A stretch of 64,000 bases of DNA. It comes from JBFMHP01 sp040752855. Lineage in GTDB: Bacteria; Pseudomonadota; Gammaproteobacteria; RBG-16-57-12. The position numbers were made by a program, and so were the translations under genes. The notes below the pieces were generated by a model that was not told the origin of the DNA, searched no databases, and saw nothing but the letters and a program-made list of their open reading frames with translations. Positions 27,171 to 36,044 of the stretch are shown here, in pieces; position 1 is the first letter of the stretch; every line of letters starts with the position of its first letter. Location of the stretch: the NCBI GenBank assembly GCA_040752855.1, contig JBFMHP010000038.1, positions 1 to 64,000 on the forward strand, read 5' to 3'.

Positions 27171-28479
27171 CGCCGGCCTGCAGAGCCAGTATCGCTGGTG
27201 TTTCGATAAGTACACCCTGCTGTTTGCGCCAAGCCGTGAAGAAGCCTTGGCGCGATTCAACGAGCACACCCCGCCCGTGGTGTTGCTGGACCTCGGGTTG
27301 CCACCGCATCCGGAGAACGAGACCGAAGGGTTGCGGGTGCTCGAGGAGATGGTCTCCAAGGCCCCCCACACCAAGGTGGTGGTCGTTACCGGCAATGACG
27401 AGCGCAGGAACGCCGTGGCGGCCATTGCGCTCGGCGCGTATGACTTCTATCAGAAACCGATCGAGCCCGACGTTTTGGGGCTGATCGTCGAGCGCGCCTT
27501 CCATCTGTATGATCTCGAGCAGGAGGTCAAACGTCTCAATCGCACCTATCAATCCCCTTTGCAAAATGTCGTGGCCTGCAGTCCGGAGATGCTCAAGGTC
27601 TGCAAGACCATCGAGCGCGTCGCCCCGGCCGATGTATCGGTGCTGTTGCTCGGTGAAAGCGGTACCGGCAAAGAGATCCTGGCCAAGGCGCTCCATGATC
27701 TGAGCAGCCGGGGAAAGGGGCGTTTCGTGGCGATCAACTGTGCGGCGATCCCGGAAAATTTGCTCGAGAGCGAGCTGTTCGGCTATGAGAAGGGGGCCTT
27801 TACCGGCGCGGCCAAGCAGACCAAAGGCAAGATCGAGCTGGCCCATGGCGGTACGCTCTTTCTCGATGAAATCGGCGAGATGCCCATGGCCTTGCAGGCC
27901 AAGCTGCTGCGCTTCTTGCAGGAACGGGTGATCGAGCGGGTGGGCGGGCGCGAAGAGATCCCGGTCGACGTGCGCGTCATCAGCGCCACCAATCGCGATA
28001 TCGCCGCGCTTATTTCCTCTGGCGAATTCCGCGAAGACCTCTACTACCGTTTGAGCGAGATCTCGGTGGTCATCCCGCCGGTGCGCGGGCGCAGCGGCGA
28101 CGCGCCGCTGCTGGCCCGGTTTTTCCTGGAAAAATACGCCGCCGAGATGGGGCGCAAGTTGCGCGGGTTCAGCCCGGAAGCCATGGCGGCGATCGAGCAA
28201 TACCCGTGGCCCGGGAACGTGCGGGAGATGGAAAACAAGATCAAGCGGGCGGTAATCATGGCCGATGACACTCTGGTCAAGGCCGAAGACCTCGAGCTGC
28301 CTGCCGCTGGCGCGGCGGAGAATCGGCTCAATCTGCGGGATATCAGAGAAAAGGCGGAAAGCGGCGCTATCAATGCCGCGTTAGCGATCAGCAACGGCAA
28401 TGTCTCCAAGGCCGCCGAGATGTTGGGTGTCAGCCGCCCGACGCTGTATGACATGATGGAAAAATACGGGCTGAAATAG
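27142..28479 (+). CDS. prsR: PEP-CTERM/XrtA system response regulator PrsR (sigma-54 activator)
   Basis: A 445-residue NtrC-type regulator. The receiver domain spans about 1-120 (LLIVEDDAG, phospho-Asp in VVLLDLGLPPH, Thr/Lys in VVVTGN and YQKPIEP). The AAA+ domain has Walker A GESGTGKEILAK, the sigma-54 contact loop EKGAFTGAAKQ and Walker B GGTLFLDEIGEMP. The C-terminal Fis-type HTH is GNVSKAAEMLGVSRPTLYDM. It should activate sigma-54 promoters on phosphorylation by PrsK. The start is GTG 27142, with GGGGGAC upstream, inside the end of prsK; the frame is open before it but not conserved. In Zoogloea, PrsK/PrsR with RpoN control PEP-CTERM genes. Confidence 0.94.
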   Translation: MRKLLIVEDDAGLQSQYRWCFDKYTLLFAPSREEALARFNEHTPPVVLLDLGLPPHPENETEGLRVLEEMVSKAPHTKVVVVTGNDERRNAVAAIALGAYDFYQKPIEPDVLGLIVERAFHLYDLEQEVKRLNRTYQSPLQNVVACSPEMLKVCKTIERVAPADVSVLLLGESGTGKEILAKALHDLSSRGKGRFVAINCAAIPENLLESELFGYEKGAFTGAAKQTKGKIELAHGGTLFLDEIGEMPMALQAKLLRFLQERVIERVGGREEIPVDVRVISATNRDIAALISSGEFREDLYYRLSEISVVIPPVRGRSGDAPLLARFFLEKYAAEMGRKLRGFSPEAMAAIEQYPWPGNVREMENKIKRAVIMADDTLVKAEDLELPAAGAAENRLNLRDIREKAESGAINAALAISNGNVSKAAEMLGVSRPTLYDMMEKYGLK

Positions 28480-28497
28480 CTGCGCGGGGTGAGTGCG

Positions 28498-30027
28498 ATG
28501 CATAAAGTGGTAACGGAAGCCCTCCCCACGCGCCTCGGTCTTTTGCTGCTGGGGCTGGCCGTGGCCTGGGGCATGAGTTATTGGTCGACGCTCGGCCTGC
28601 TGCTGGAGGAGTGGTCCAACAGCGGCGCCTACAGCCATGGCTTTCTGGTGCTGGCCATCGTGGTCTATCTCGTGTGGCGGCAGCGGACGGCGTTGGCCCG
28701 CTGCGAGATTCGGCCGTCGGTTCTCGGCTTGCCGCTGTTGCTGATGGCCGGTGGCGTGTGGGCGATCGGATTCTTGAGCAACGTCTTTCTGTTGCAGTTG
28801 CTGGGCGCGATCGGCTTGATGCTCGCCGCCGTGCTGGCGATCTTCGGGCCGGCGGTTTTCCGGCGGCTCTGGTTTCCGATCGTGTTCTTGCTCTTTGCCG
28901 TTCCGGTGTGGGAATGGCTTGAGTCTCCCCTTCAGGCGATGACCACCGAGGTCTCGTTTCTCGTCCTCACATGGCTTGATGTGCCGGTGTTCCGCGACGG
29001 CCACTTCCTGACCGTGCCGGGCGGGCAGTTCCATGTCGAGAAGGCCTGCTCCGGTCTGAGCTTCTTTCTTGCGGCGTTGACGCTGGGCATGTTGTTTGCC
29101 CACATCAATCAGCTCGGGGTGCGCAAGGGGGCGTTTTTCGTCGTGTATTCGCTTGCCCTGGCCATTTTCTCCAACTGGCTGCGCGTGATCGTGATCGTGT
29201 TGGTGGGCAACCATACCCACATGCAGCATCCGATCGTTCAGGATCACGTGACCTTCGGCTGGATACTGTACGCCCTGATGCTCATCCCCTTGTTCTGGGT
29301 GGGTGCCAAGCTTGCCGCGCGTGGGCACGCACCCGCTAGTCCGGCCGACGCGGCACCGTCCGTGGAAGGGGGCGGGGCATGGCGCGGGGTGCGCTCCCCC
29401 ATCAGCATCGCCGGGCTGGCGCTGCTGGTGCTGTTGCCGTGGGTTACGGCGCAGTTGGCCGCGCACGGCTATGAGGAATCCTATGGCTACGCCCCGCCAC
29501 AGGACGCCGGGGACTGGCGCCTGGTATCGCACGGCGAGGGGCTGGATTGGGAGCCACGCTACGTCGGGGCCTCGTCCCAGCATCGGGCGGTGTATCGGGC
29601 GAGTGCTGCGCCGCTATATCTGTACATCGCGAACTACAACCGGCAGGACCAAGGCCGTGAGCTGATCAACGTCGAAAACCGCCTGTATCCGAGGGACAGG
29701 TGGATACCGCGCGGCGAACAGGTGATCGGCGTGGAGCTGGGCGGTGGCCGGAAGATAGCGGTCAACGAGCTGGCCCTGGATTCCGGGGCGAAGCTCCGTT
29801 TGGTTTGGTACTGGTACGAGATCGGCGCGCGCCACGCCGTCGGGCCGGCGCAGGCCAAGCTCTACGATCTGCTCGGCATCGTCTCGGGCCGGCGCGGGGC
29901 AACGGTATTCGCCGTGGCCACGGACTACCATGGTGACAAGGAGCCAGCGGCCGCGCGGCTGCGCGATTTTTTGTCGGCGGCGATGTTGCACACGCCCGGC
30001 GGCGCGATTCAGCGTAATGATGAGTGA
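28498..30027 (+). CDS. xrtA: Exosortase A with C-terminal EpsI domain
   Basis: A 509-residue protein. Residues about 1-285 form a multi-helix exosortase with the three catalytic residues in place: Cys184 (HVEKACSGLSFF), Arg229 (FSNWLRVIVI) and His250 (QDHVTFGW). After a Pro/Ala linker and one more helix (about 300-320), the EpsI-like soluble domain occupies about 325-509 (YAPPQDAGDWRL..., NYNRQDQGRELIN). XrtA is a membrane transpeptidase-like enzyme thought to cleave C-terminal PEP-CTERM signals and hand proteins to the cell surface or EPS. ATG 28498 is preceded by GGGGTGAG; GTG 28489 is the alternative. It follows prsR by 18 bases. Confidence 0.94.
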   Translation: MHKVVTEALPTRLGLLLLGLAVAWGMSYWSTLGLLLEEWSNSGAYSHGFLVLAIVVYLVWRQRTALARCEIRPSVLGLPLLLMAGGVWAIGFLSNVFLLQLLGAIGLMLAAVLAIFGPAVFRRLWFPIVFLLFAVPVWEWLESPLQAMTTEVSFLVLTWLDVPVFRDGHFLTVPGGQFHVEKACSGLSFFLAALTLGMLFAHINQLGVRKGAFFVVYSLALAIFSNWLRVIVIVLVGNHTHMQHPIVQDHVTFGWILYALMLIPLFWVGAKLAARGHAPASPADAAPSVEGGGAWRGVRSPISIAGLALLVLLPWVTAQLAAHGYEESYGYAPPQDAGDWRLVSHGEGLDWEPRYVGASSQHRAVYRASAAPLYLYIANYNRQDQGRELINVENRLYPRDRWIPRGEQVIGVELGGGRKIAVNELALDSGAKLRLVWYWYEIGARHAVGPAQAKLYDLLGIVSGRRGATVFAVATDYHGDKEPAAARLRDFLSAAMLHTPGGAIQRNDE

Positions 30028-30051
30028 TATTTAAAGAGGACGTAAGCGGAA

Positions 30052-32829
30052 ATGAAGGCAGCGAAGTGGATCGGGTTGGGAGTGATGGCCTGGCAATTGA
30101 TGGCCTGTGGCAAGACGGAGATGTCGGCGGCGGAGCACCTCCAGCGCGCCCAGCAAGCGCTGGCGGCCAACGATATCAATGCTGCTGTGGTCGATCTGAA
30201 AAACGTGCTGACGGCCGAGCCGTCGAGCAAAGAGGGGCGCATGCTGTTGGCCGATATCTATCTGCGCCTGGGCGAGGGTGAGGCCGCCGAGAAAGAACTC
30301 GACCGGGCGGTTGCCGCCGGCATCAAAAGACAGGAGATTCTCGATCGATTCGTCCTCGCCTATTTCTATCAGGGCGATGTGGACCGTGTGCTGTCGGCCA
30401 CCCTCGATCCGGGCGTTCCGAAACCGGCACAGGCCACCATCCACGGGTTGATGGCGCAGATCGAATTCAGCGCGGGCAAAAAAGATGCGGCGCGGGAGCA
30501 CGTCGAGGCAGCCTTGGCCATTGAGGGCGCGAATCCGGAAGGGCTGCTGGGGCAAGGGCAATTACTGGTAGTCGACGGCAAGCTTGCGGAGGCCAAGTCG
30601 CTGATCGAGGGATTGGTTCAGCGCGCCGGGGAGCACATGCGGGCGCGCCTCTTGCTCGGGGACGTCCTCGCGGCGCTCGGCGAGCCCGAGGCGGCGATCA
30701 AGACCTTCGAGGGGGTTGCGGCGCGTGATCAGGGCGTCGCCGTTACGCGTTTCGGCTATTTAGCCCAACTCGCCATGATCCGGCTCAATCTGGCCAAAGA
30801 CGACCCGGCGGCGGCCAAGGCCCTCGTCGAGGGCCTGCTGGCAAAGAAGATCGCCACCCCGGATGTCTACTACTACAAGGGGCTGATCGCCTTCGGCGAG
30901 AAACAATATGAGGCTGCCAGCGAGGCCTTGTTGAGCGGCCTCAAACTGTCCGAGAAACACCGGCCGAGCCTGTTGCTGCTGGGCGCGGTCAAGCATGCGC
31001 AGGAGCAGTATCTGCAGGCGGATATGTATCTCTCGCAGTATGTCGCCGCCGAGCCGGGCAATATCGCCGGGCGCAAGTTGTTAGGCGATGTGAAGCTGCG
31101 CTTGAATCAGCCGCAATCCGCGTATGAAGCGATGCTCCCGGCGCTGGGCACGACCGGTGATGACGCCGAGTTGCTCGAAATGATCGGCCGGGCCGCGTTG
31201 CGCAAAGGTGATTTCGCCCAAGGGCGCGCCTACTTGCAGCAGGTGCTGGAAAAAAATCCGGAAGCGGCCTCGCTCAAGCTCGAGCTGGCCATGGCCTCGG
31301 TGGCACAGGGCAACCCAGACGCCGCCATCGAGGATCTGACTACGCTGGTGCAGAGCGGCCAAGGCGAATTCAAGGCTGAGCAACTGCTGGTGGTCGCCTA
31401 TTTGCAGAAGAAACAGCCCGACAAGGCCTTGGAGTCGGCCAAGGGGTATCAGGCCCGGCACCAGGATGATGTGATGGCCTATCTGCTGCTGTCGTCGGTC
31501 TATCAGGTTACCGGCGATCTGGCGAATGCGGAGTCGGTGATCAACCAAGGCATGCAGATCGCCCCCGAGCATGAAAAAGTGCTCTTTGCCAAGGCGCAGA
31601 TTGCCTTCCGCCAAGGCAAGACGCAGGATGCCAAGGAGCATCTTGAGCGCTTGCTGAAGAGCCATCCCGCGTTTGTGCCGGCGTATATCGCGCTGGCCGA
31701 GGTCGAGGCGGGGCGCGGCGACAATGCGCGCGCGCTCGAGCTGCTGACCACCGCCGCCGGCAAGGATCAGACCGCGGTTCCCCCGCGCCTGCTGCTTGGG
31801 CGGTACTACCTGCAGACAGGGGAGCTGGAACGCGCCAAGCAATACGTCGAGGATCTCAAGAAGATCGCCCCTGAGCTCGACGAGGTCGCCCTGCTCGAGT
31901 CGGAAGTCCAGGTGCGCAGCAACGATCTGCCCGCGGCGGAAAAGCTTCTGACCCAGCTGGCCGAAAAGCGCCCGCAAGCCCAGATCTATTTCAACCTCGC
32001 CCTGGTGCAGCTGCGCATGGACAAGACGACCGCCGCGAAACGCTCATTGCAAAGCGCATTGGCCGATAATCCGAAATACCTGCCCGCGCTCGAAACGCTG
32101 GGGCGCGTCGCGCTGAAGGAAAATCAAGTGAACGAGGCGCTCAAAACGGCGGAGAAACTCACCGCCGACTATCCGAATGCGGCTGCCGGCTATGTGCTCA
32201 AGGCCGATGTCATGCTGGCCCAGAAAAGGATCAAGGAGGCCGAGCCGCTGCTGCTGACGGCCTTGAGCAAGCAGGAAACCACCCGGGACGCCATCAAGCT
32301 CTACGAGATCCGAGAGGCGCTGGGGCAGAAGGATGCGCACCGGACGCTCGAGCAGTGGCTGGAACGCCATCCGAAGGACACGGCGGCGATGATCCGGCTG
32401 GCGACGGGGTATCAGATGCAGGGGCAGCGGGACAAGGCGATCGAATATCTGAAGAAGGCGACCGGCCTGGACGACAAGAACTACATCGCCCTCAACAACC
32501 TGGCGTGGCTCCAGTATGAGAAGGGCGACTTGGACAACGCCCGGCTCAACGCGAAAAAGGCCTATGAACTCAACAGCCAGAACGCGGGCGTGCTAGACAC
32601 GTACGGTTGGGTGCTTTACCACCAGAATGCCGGCCAGGAAGCCGAAGAGATCCTGTACAAGGCCCGGCAACTGGCCGGCAAGACGCCGGAAATCAGCTAT
32701 CACTATGCCGTGGTGCTGAACAAAAACGGCAAGAAACTCCAGGCAAAATCCATCTTGCAGGAATTGCTTGACTCGAAAACGGAATTCCCCGAGCGCAGCG
32801 AGGCCAAGAAGCTGCTGGAAACCCTGTAG
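30052..32829 (+). CDS. prsT: PEP-CTERM/XrtA system TPR-repeat lipoprotein PrsT
   Basis: A 925-residue lipoprotein. It has a signal peptide with lipobox LMAC (Cys19), then tetratricopeptide repeats along almost the whole length, for example AEHLQRAQQALAANDINAAV near the start and KNYIALNNLAWLQYEKGDLD near the end. Size and position right after xrtA match PrsT. It is probably a periplasm-facing scaffold tied to an envelope membrane and linked to polysaccharide assembly or sorting; the detailed role is not known. SD AAAGAGGA lies shortly upstream of ATG 30052. A GC-rich hairpin follows. Confidence 0.93.
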   Translation: MKAAKWIGLGVMAWQLMACGKTEMSAAEHLQRAQQALAANDINAAVVDLKNVLTAEPSSKEGRMLLADIYLRLGEGEAAEKELDRAVAAGIKRQEILDRFVLAYFYQGDVDRVLSATLDPGVPKPAQATIHGLMAQIEFSAGKKDAAREHVEAALAIEGANPEGLLGQGQLLVVDGKLAEAKSLIEGLVQRAGEHMRARLLLGDVLAALGEPEAAIKTFEGVAARDQGVAVTRFGYLAQLAMIRLNLAKDDPAAAKALVEGLLAKKIATPDVYYYKGLIAFGEKQYEAASEALLSGLKLSEKHRPSLLLLGAVKHAQEQYLQADMYLSQYVAAEPGNIAGRKLLGDVKLRLNQPQSAYEAMLPALGTTGDDAELLEMIGRAALRKGDFAQGRAYLQQVLEKNPEAASLKLELAMASVAQGNPDAAIEDLTTLVQSGQGEFKAEQLLVVAYLQKKQPDKALESAKGYQARHQDDVMAYLLLSSVYQVTGDLANAESVINQGMQIAPEHEKVLFAKAQIAFRQGKTQDAKEHLERLLKSHPAFVPAYIALAEVEAGRGDNARALELLTTAAGKDQTAVPPRLLLGRYYLQTGELERAKQYVEDLKKIAPELDEVALLESEVQVRSNDLPAAEKLLTQLAEKRPQAQIYFNLALVQLRMDKTTAAKRSLQSALADNPKYLPALETLGRVALKENQVNEALKTAEKLTADYPNAAAGYVLKADVMLAQKRIKEAEPLLLTALSKQETTRDAIKLYEIREALGQKDAHRTLEQWLERHPKDTAAMIRLATGYQMQGQRDKAIEYLKKATGLDDKNYIALNNLAWLQYEKGDLDNARLNAKKAYELNSQNAGVLDTYGWVLYHQNAGQEAEEILYKARQLAGKTPEISYHYAVVLNKNGKKLQAKSILQELLDSKTEFPERSEAKKLLETL

Positions 32830-32847
32830 TATTCCCTGGGTGGTCAG

Positions 32848-32875
32848 GCGCGCCCCCGGACGCCCGGGGGCGCGC
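32848..32875. other. Strong GC hairpin between prsT and the export gene
   Basis: GCGCGCCCCCGG (32848-32859) pairs perfectly with CCGGGGGCGCGC (32864-32875) around ACGC, giving a 12-bp stem with no following T-run. It may slow or end transcription after prsT, stabilise the upstream mRNA 3' end, or be an extragenic palindrome. It lies in the longest gap (162 bases) of the first half of the locus. Confidence 0.65.
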
Positions 32876-32991
32876 GGGATTCGGATAGAGGTGGTGATTT
32901 CGAGCGAGGCGTGGGAAAATGTCGCCCGCGGCGGTACTTAGCAAATTTTTTCCAATTTTTGTGCGAACTGAATCGCATCTCAGGAGGGGTG

Positions 32992-33690
32992 GTGAACCAA
33001 AGGGCCATGAAAGCAATAACGATCGTTCTCGTATGTCTTGTCATGTGGGTGAGTGGATGCGCCAGCAACACGGCACAGAAGGAATCGGCCTCCGGCGGCG
33101 CGGATATCATCAGGCTCGCCCCCGCCCCGGGGCCGCAAGCCGCGGGCGAGACACAAACCAAGCCGTCCAACGATGAGCCGGCCGGCGCCAATTACATCAT
33201 CGGGCCGGGCGATGTGTTGCAGATCTTCGTCTGGCGCAACCCCGAGCTCTCGGTGACCGTGCCGGTGCGCCCGGACGGCAAGATCTCGATCCCGCTGGTG
33301 GAGGATCTGGTGGTCATCGGCCGCACCCCCAATCAAGTGGCGAGATCGGTTGAAATGCTGCTCTCGGATTTCATCAAGAACCCCCTGGTGACGATCATCA
33401 TCACCCAATTCGGCGGGGTCGCCAGCCAGCAGATCCGAATCATTGGCGCGGCCGTCGAGCCCAAGGCCCTGCCTTACCGGGAGGGGCTGAGCCTGCTGGA
33501 TGTGATGATCTCCGCCGGAGGATTGACGGAGTTCGCGGCCGGCAACCGTGCCAAGATCGTGCGCAAGGTCGACGGCAAGGAGGTCGCGATCCCGGTCAAG
33601 CTCCATGACCTGCTGAAAAAAGGCGACATCTCCGCCAATCGGCCGCTCATGCCGGGGGATATCCTGATCATTCCCGAATCATGGTTTTGA
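32992..33690 (+). CDS. Outer-membrane polysaccharide export lipoprotein (Wza/KpsD family)
   Basis: A 232-residue protein. The signal peptide ends in WVSGC (lipobox). The PES domain (about 60-140) has YIIGPGDVLQIFVWRNPELS and VRPDGKISIPLV. One SLBB-type domain follows (about 145-230: QQIRIIGAAVEPKALPYR..., MPGDILIIPES). Such proteins form the outer-membrane exit channel for capsule or EPS. GTG 32992 is chosen because AGGAGG (32982-32987) is at good spacing; ATG 33007 is the in-frame alternative and also leaves a complete signal peptide. Confidence 0.9.
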   Translation: MNQRAMKAITIVLVCLVMWVSGCASNTAQKESASGGADIIRLAPAPGPQAAGETQTKPSNDEPAGANYIIGPGDVLQIFVWRNPELSVTVPVRPDGKISIPLVEDLVVIGRTPNQVARSVEMLLSDFIKNPLVTIIITQFGGVASQQIRIIGAAVEPKALPYREGLSLLDVMISAGGLTEFAAGNRAKIVRKVDGKEVAIPVKLHDLLKKGDISANRPLMPGDILIIPESWF

Positions 33691-33739
33691 TCTGCAAGTC
33701 GCGATGTCGATTGTGATGAAGAAAATAACGGGATGAAAA

Positions 33740-35248
33740 ATGTCGGGAACGATTGACCAAGCCATTGATCTCATGCGTCTGTTCTGGCATCGCCGCTGGA
33801 TGATCTTTGCCAGCGCCGCGCTGTTTTGTCTCATCGGATGGCCGATCGTGGCGCTGCTGCCGAACGTCTATCAGTCAAACGCCAAAGTGTATCTCGAAGC
33901 CGACTCGATGCTCCGGCCGCTGCTCAAGGGGTTGGCGGTGCAAAGTGAGGCGCGACAGGAATTTGCCAACGTCGCCCGCCGCACGCTGCTCACGCGGCCC
34001 AATCTTTTGAAGGTGGCGCGCGACACCGATCTCGACCTGCAGGCGCGCGACCCGGAGGAGCTGGAAAAGCTGCTCATCAAGATCGAGAAAAACATCGAAG
34101 TCACCGGCAGCAATCGGGAGAACATCTACGACATATCCTATGCGGACAAAGACCCCGAGCTGGCCAAGAAGGTAGTCGAGGCGCTGCTCAACATCTTCAT
34201 GGAAGGCACCCTCTCGGCCGCGCGCCAGGATACCGATGTGACCCAGCGGTTTCTCGTGGAGCAGATCGCGGAATATCAGCAGCGGCTGGAGGAGGCCGAG
34301 GAACGGCTCAAGCGTTTCCGGCAGGAGAATATCGGGCTGATGCCTTCGGAGACGGGCGGGTATTTTCAGCGCCTGGAGGCCGCCAAGTCGGCGATGGAGG
34401 ATGCGCGACTGAACATGTCGGAGGCGGTCAACCGCCGCAACGAGCTCAAGATACAGCTCAACCGCGCCAGGAGCGGCGAGACGGTTGGCGGTGAGGCCGG
34501 CGGCGGGCTGGTCGACGAGCGGATCGCCGCATCCCAGAAGCGTCTGGATGAGTTGCGGATGATTTATACCGATCAGCACCCCGATGTCATCGCCGTGAAG
34601 AAAAACATCGAGGAGCTCAAGCAGCAGGCCGCCGGCGAGGCCAACAAGGGCGTGCCCACGGTTCAGCAGAACCCCGCGTACCATGAATTGACCGTCGAGC
34701 TCGGCAAGGCGGAGGCCGAGGTCGCCTCGCTGCAAGTGCGTTATCAAGAATATGCCCGGCGCGTGGAAAAGCTCCGCGCGCTGATCGACACCATTCCGGC
34801 CGTCGAGGCGGAATTGGCGAAACTCAATCGGGACTACAACATCAACAAGGAGAACTACGAGGCCTTGGTTTCACGGCGTGAATCGGCGAAGATCGCGCAG
34901 GATGTCGAAAAGAGCACTGACCAGATCCAGTTCCGCATCATCGAGCCGGCGCGGGTGCCGATCCTGCCATCCGGCCCCAAGCGGCCGTTGTTGTACACCG
35001 TGGTGCTGCTTGCCGGCCTGGGGCTGGGGCTGGTGGTGGCGTATCTGCTCTCGGAGATTAAGGTGACCTTCTACAATGCCCGCCGCTTGCGCGAATCGAC
35101 CGGCCTGCCGGTCCTGGGCACCGTATCGAAGGTGCGCACTCAGGCACAAATGCATCAGTCCGTGATTGACGTCGCGGTATATTTCGCCGGACTGCTGGTA
35201 TTGCTAGCCGTCTATGGCGGGCTGATGTACCGGTCGTTGGTGCATTGA
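33740..35248 (+). CDS. XrtA-system polysaccharide chain-length determinant (Wzz/GNVR type)
   Basis: A 502-residue inner-membrane co-polymerase. It has an N-terminal cytoplasmic stub, helix 1 (about 20-42), a large periplasmic coiled-coil region (about 150-360), a GNVR-like RVPILPSGPKRPLLYTVVLL proline-rich entry into the next helix (about 410-436), and a last hydrophobic segment near 475-497. It lacks a kinase domain; the kinase is the next gene, overlapping its end region. It sets polymer length with the kinase and the polymerase. Confidence 0.9.
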   Translation: MSGTIDQAIDLMRLFWHRRWMIFASAALFCLIGWPIVALLPNVYQSNAKVYLEADSMLRPLLKGLAVQSEARQEFANVARRTLLTRPNLLKVARDTDLDLQARDPEELEKLLIKIEKNIEVTGSNRENIYDISYADKDPELAKKVVEALLNIFMEGTLSAARQDTDVTQRFLVEQIAEYQQRLEEAEERLKRFRQENIGLMPSETGGYFQRLEAAKSAMEDARLNMSEAVNRRNELKIQLNRARSGETVGGEAGGGLVDERIAASQKRLDELRMIYTDQHPDVIAVKKNIEELKQQAAGEANKGVPTVQQNPAYHELTVELGKAEAEVASLQVRYQEYARRVEKLRALIDTIPAVEAELAKLNRDYNINKENYEALVSRRESAKIAQDVEKSTDQIQFRIIEPARVPILPSGPKRPLLYTVVLLAGLGLGLVVAYLLSEIKVTFYNARRLRESTGLPVLGTVSKVRTQAQMHQSVIDVAVYFAGLLVLLAVYGGLMYRSLVH

Positions 35249-35274
35249 ACAACAGGCAAACATCCGGAAAGAAT

Positions 35275-36042
35275 ATGGAGAACGTGGATAAAGTGGTTGA
35301 GTTGGCGAGTACCTCCGGCAAGCCTTATGTGGAAATCGATTTCAGGGCTTTGGAGGCGGGCGGTTTTGTCAATCCGGGGGCGCCGCGCTCCTTGATTGCG
35401 GAGGAATTCCGGCAGATCAAGCGGCCGTTGCTGAACAACGCCTTTGGCGCCTCGGCCACCATGGTCGATAAAGGCAACCTCGTGCTGGTCACGAGCACCT
35501 TCCCCAACGAGGGCAAATCCTTCACGGCGATCAACCTGGCATTGAGCTGCGCCATGGAGCTGGACAAGACCGTCTTGCTGATCGATGCGGACCTGGTCAA
35601 CCCATCGCTGTTTGGCATGCTCAAGCTGCCGCCCGGCAAGGGCTTGTCGGATTATCTCTCCGGCAAGTTTTGGGACGTGGCCCCGCTGCTGCAACGCACC
35701 AACCTCAATAATCTGGTGCTGTTGTCGGCCGGCCGGCTCTACGAGCATTCGGCCGAACTGTTGTCGAGCGAGAAGATGAAAAAGCTGCTTGAGGAAATCG
35801 AGTCGCGGTATGACGACCGGATTGTCATCATCGATTCTCCGCCGATTCTGGTCAGCAATGAGGCGCGCATCCTCGCTGAATTGGTGGGGCAAATCGTGAT
35901 GGTAGTAGAGTCGGGCAAGACGGCGGAAAAAGACCTGAAGATGGCGCTGGAGTTTCTCGATCCGAACAAAAGCATCGGGCTGGTGCTGAACAAGTGCCAA
36001 AGCCATGAGCAGACTCTTTACTATCCCTACCAGAAGAAATAG
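35275..36042 (+). CDS. XrtA-associated tyrosine autokinase (BY-kinase)
   Basis: A 255-residue cytoplasmic ATPase of the bacterial tyrosine kinase family. Motifs: Walker A TSTFPNEGKSFTAINLA, Walker A' VLLIDADLVNPSLFG and Walker B IVIIDSPPIL. The C-terminus has a short tyrosine cluster (LYYPY). It works with the chain-length determinant as a split Wzc. ATG 35275, with GGAAAG at 35265-35270, is preferred over TTG 35245, which overlaps the previous stop. Confidence 0.92.
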   Translation: MENVDKVVELASTSGKPYVEIDFRALEAGGFVNPGAPRSLIAEEFRQIKRPLLNNAFGASATMVDKGNLVLVTSTFPNEGKSFTAINLALSCAMELDKTVLLIDADLVNPSLFGMLKLPPGKGLSDYLSGKFWDVAPLLQRTNLNNLVLLSAGRLYEHSAELLSSEKMKKLLEEIESRYDDRIVIIDSPPILVSNEARILAELVGQIVMVVESGKTAEKDLKMALEFLDPNKSIGLVLNKCQSHEQTLYYPYQKK

Positions 36043-36044
36043 GC

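Noticed and set aside
25026..27425. A 799-codon open frame on the minus strand across prsK.
   Set aside because: It is rich in His/Gln/Arg, has no recognisable domain and mirrors the GC-rich prsK coding frame, whose kinase motifs are clear. It is a shadow frame.
30052..32829. Possible tandem DNA repeats or CRISPR-like periodicity in prsT.
   Set aside because: The periodicity is at protein level (TPR units of about 34 residues) and the DNA copies have diverged. No CRISPR-type repeat-spacer array was seen anywhere in the window.
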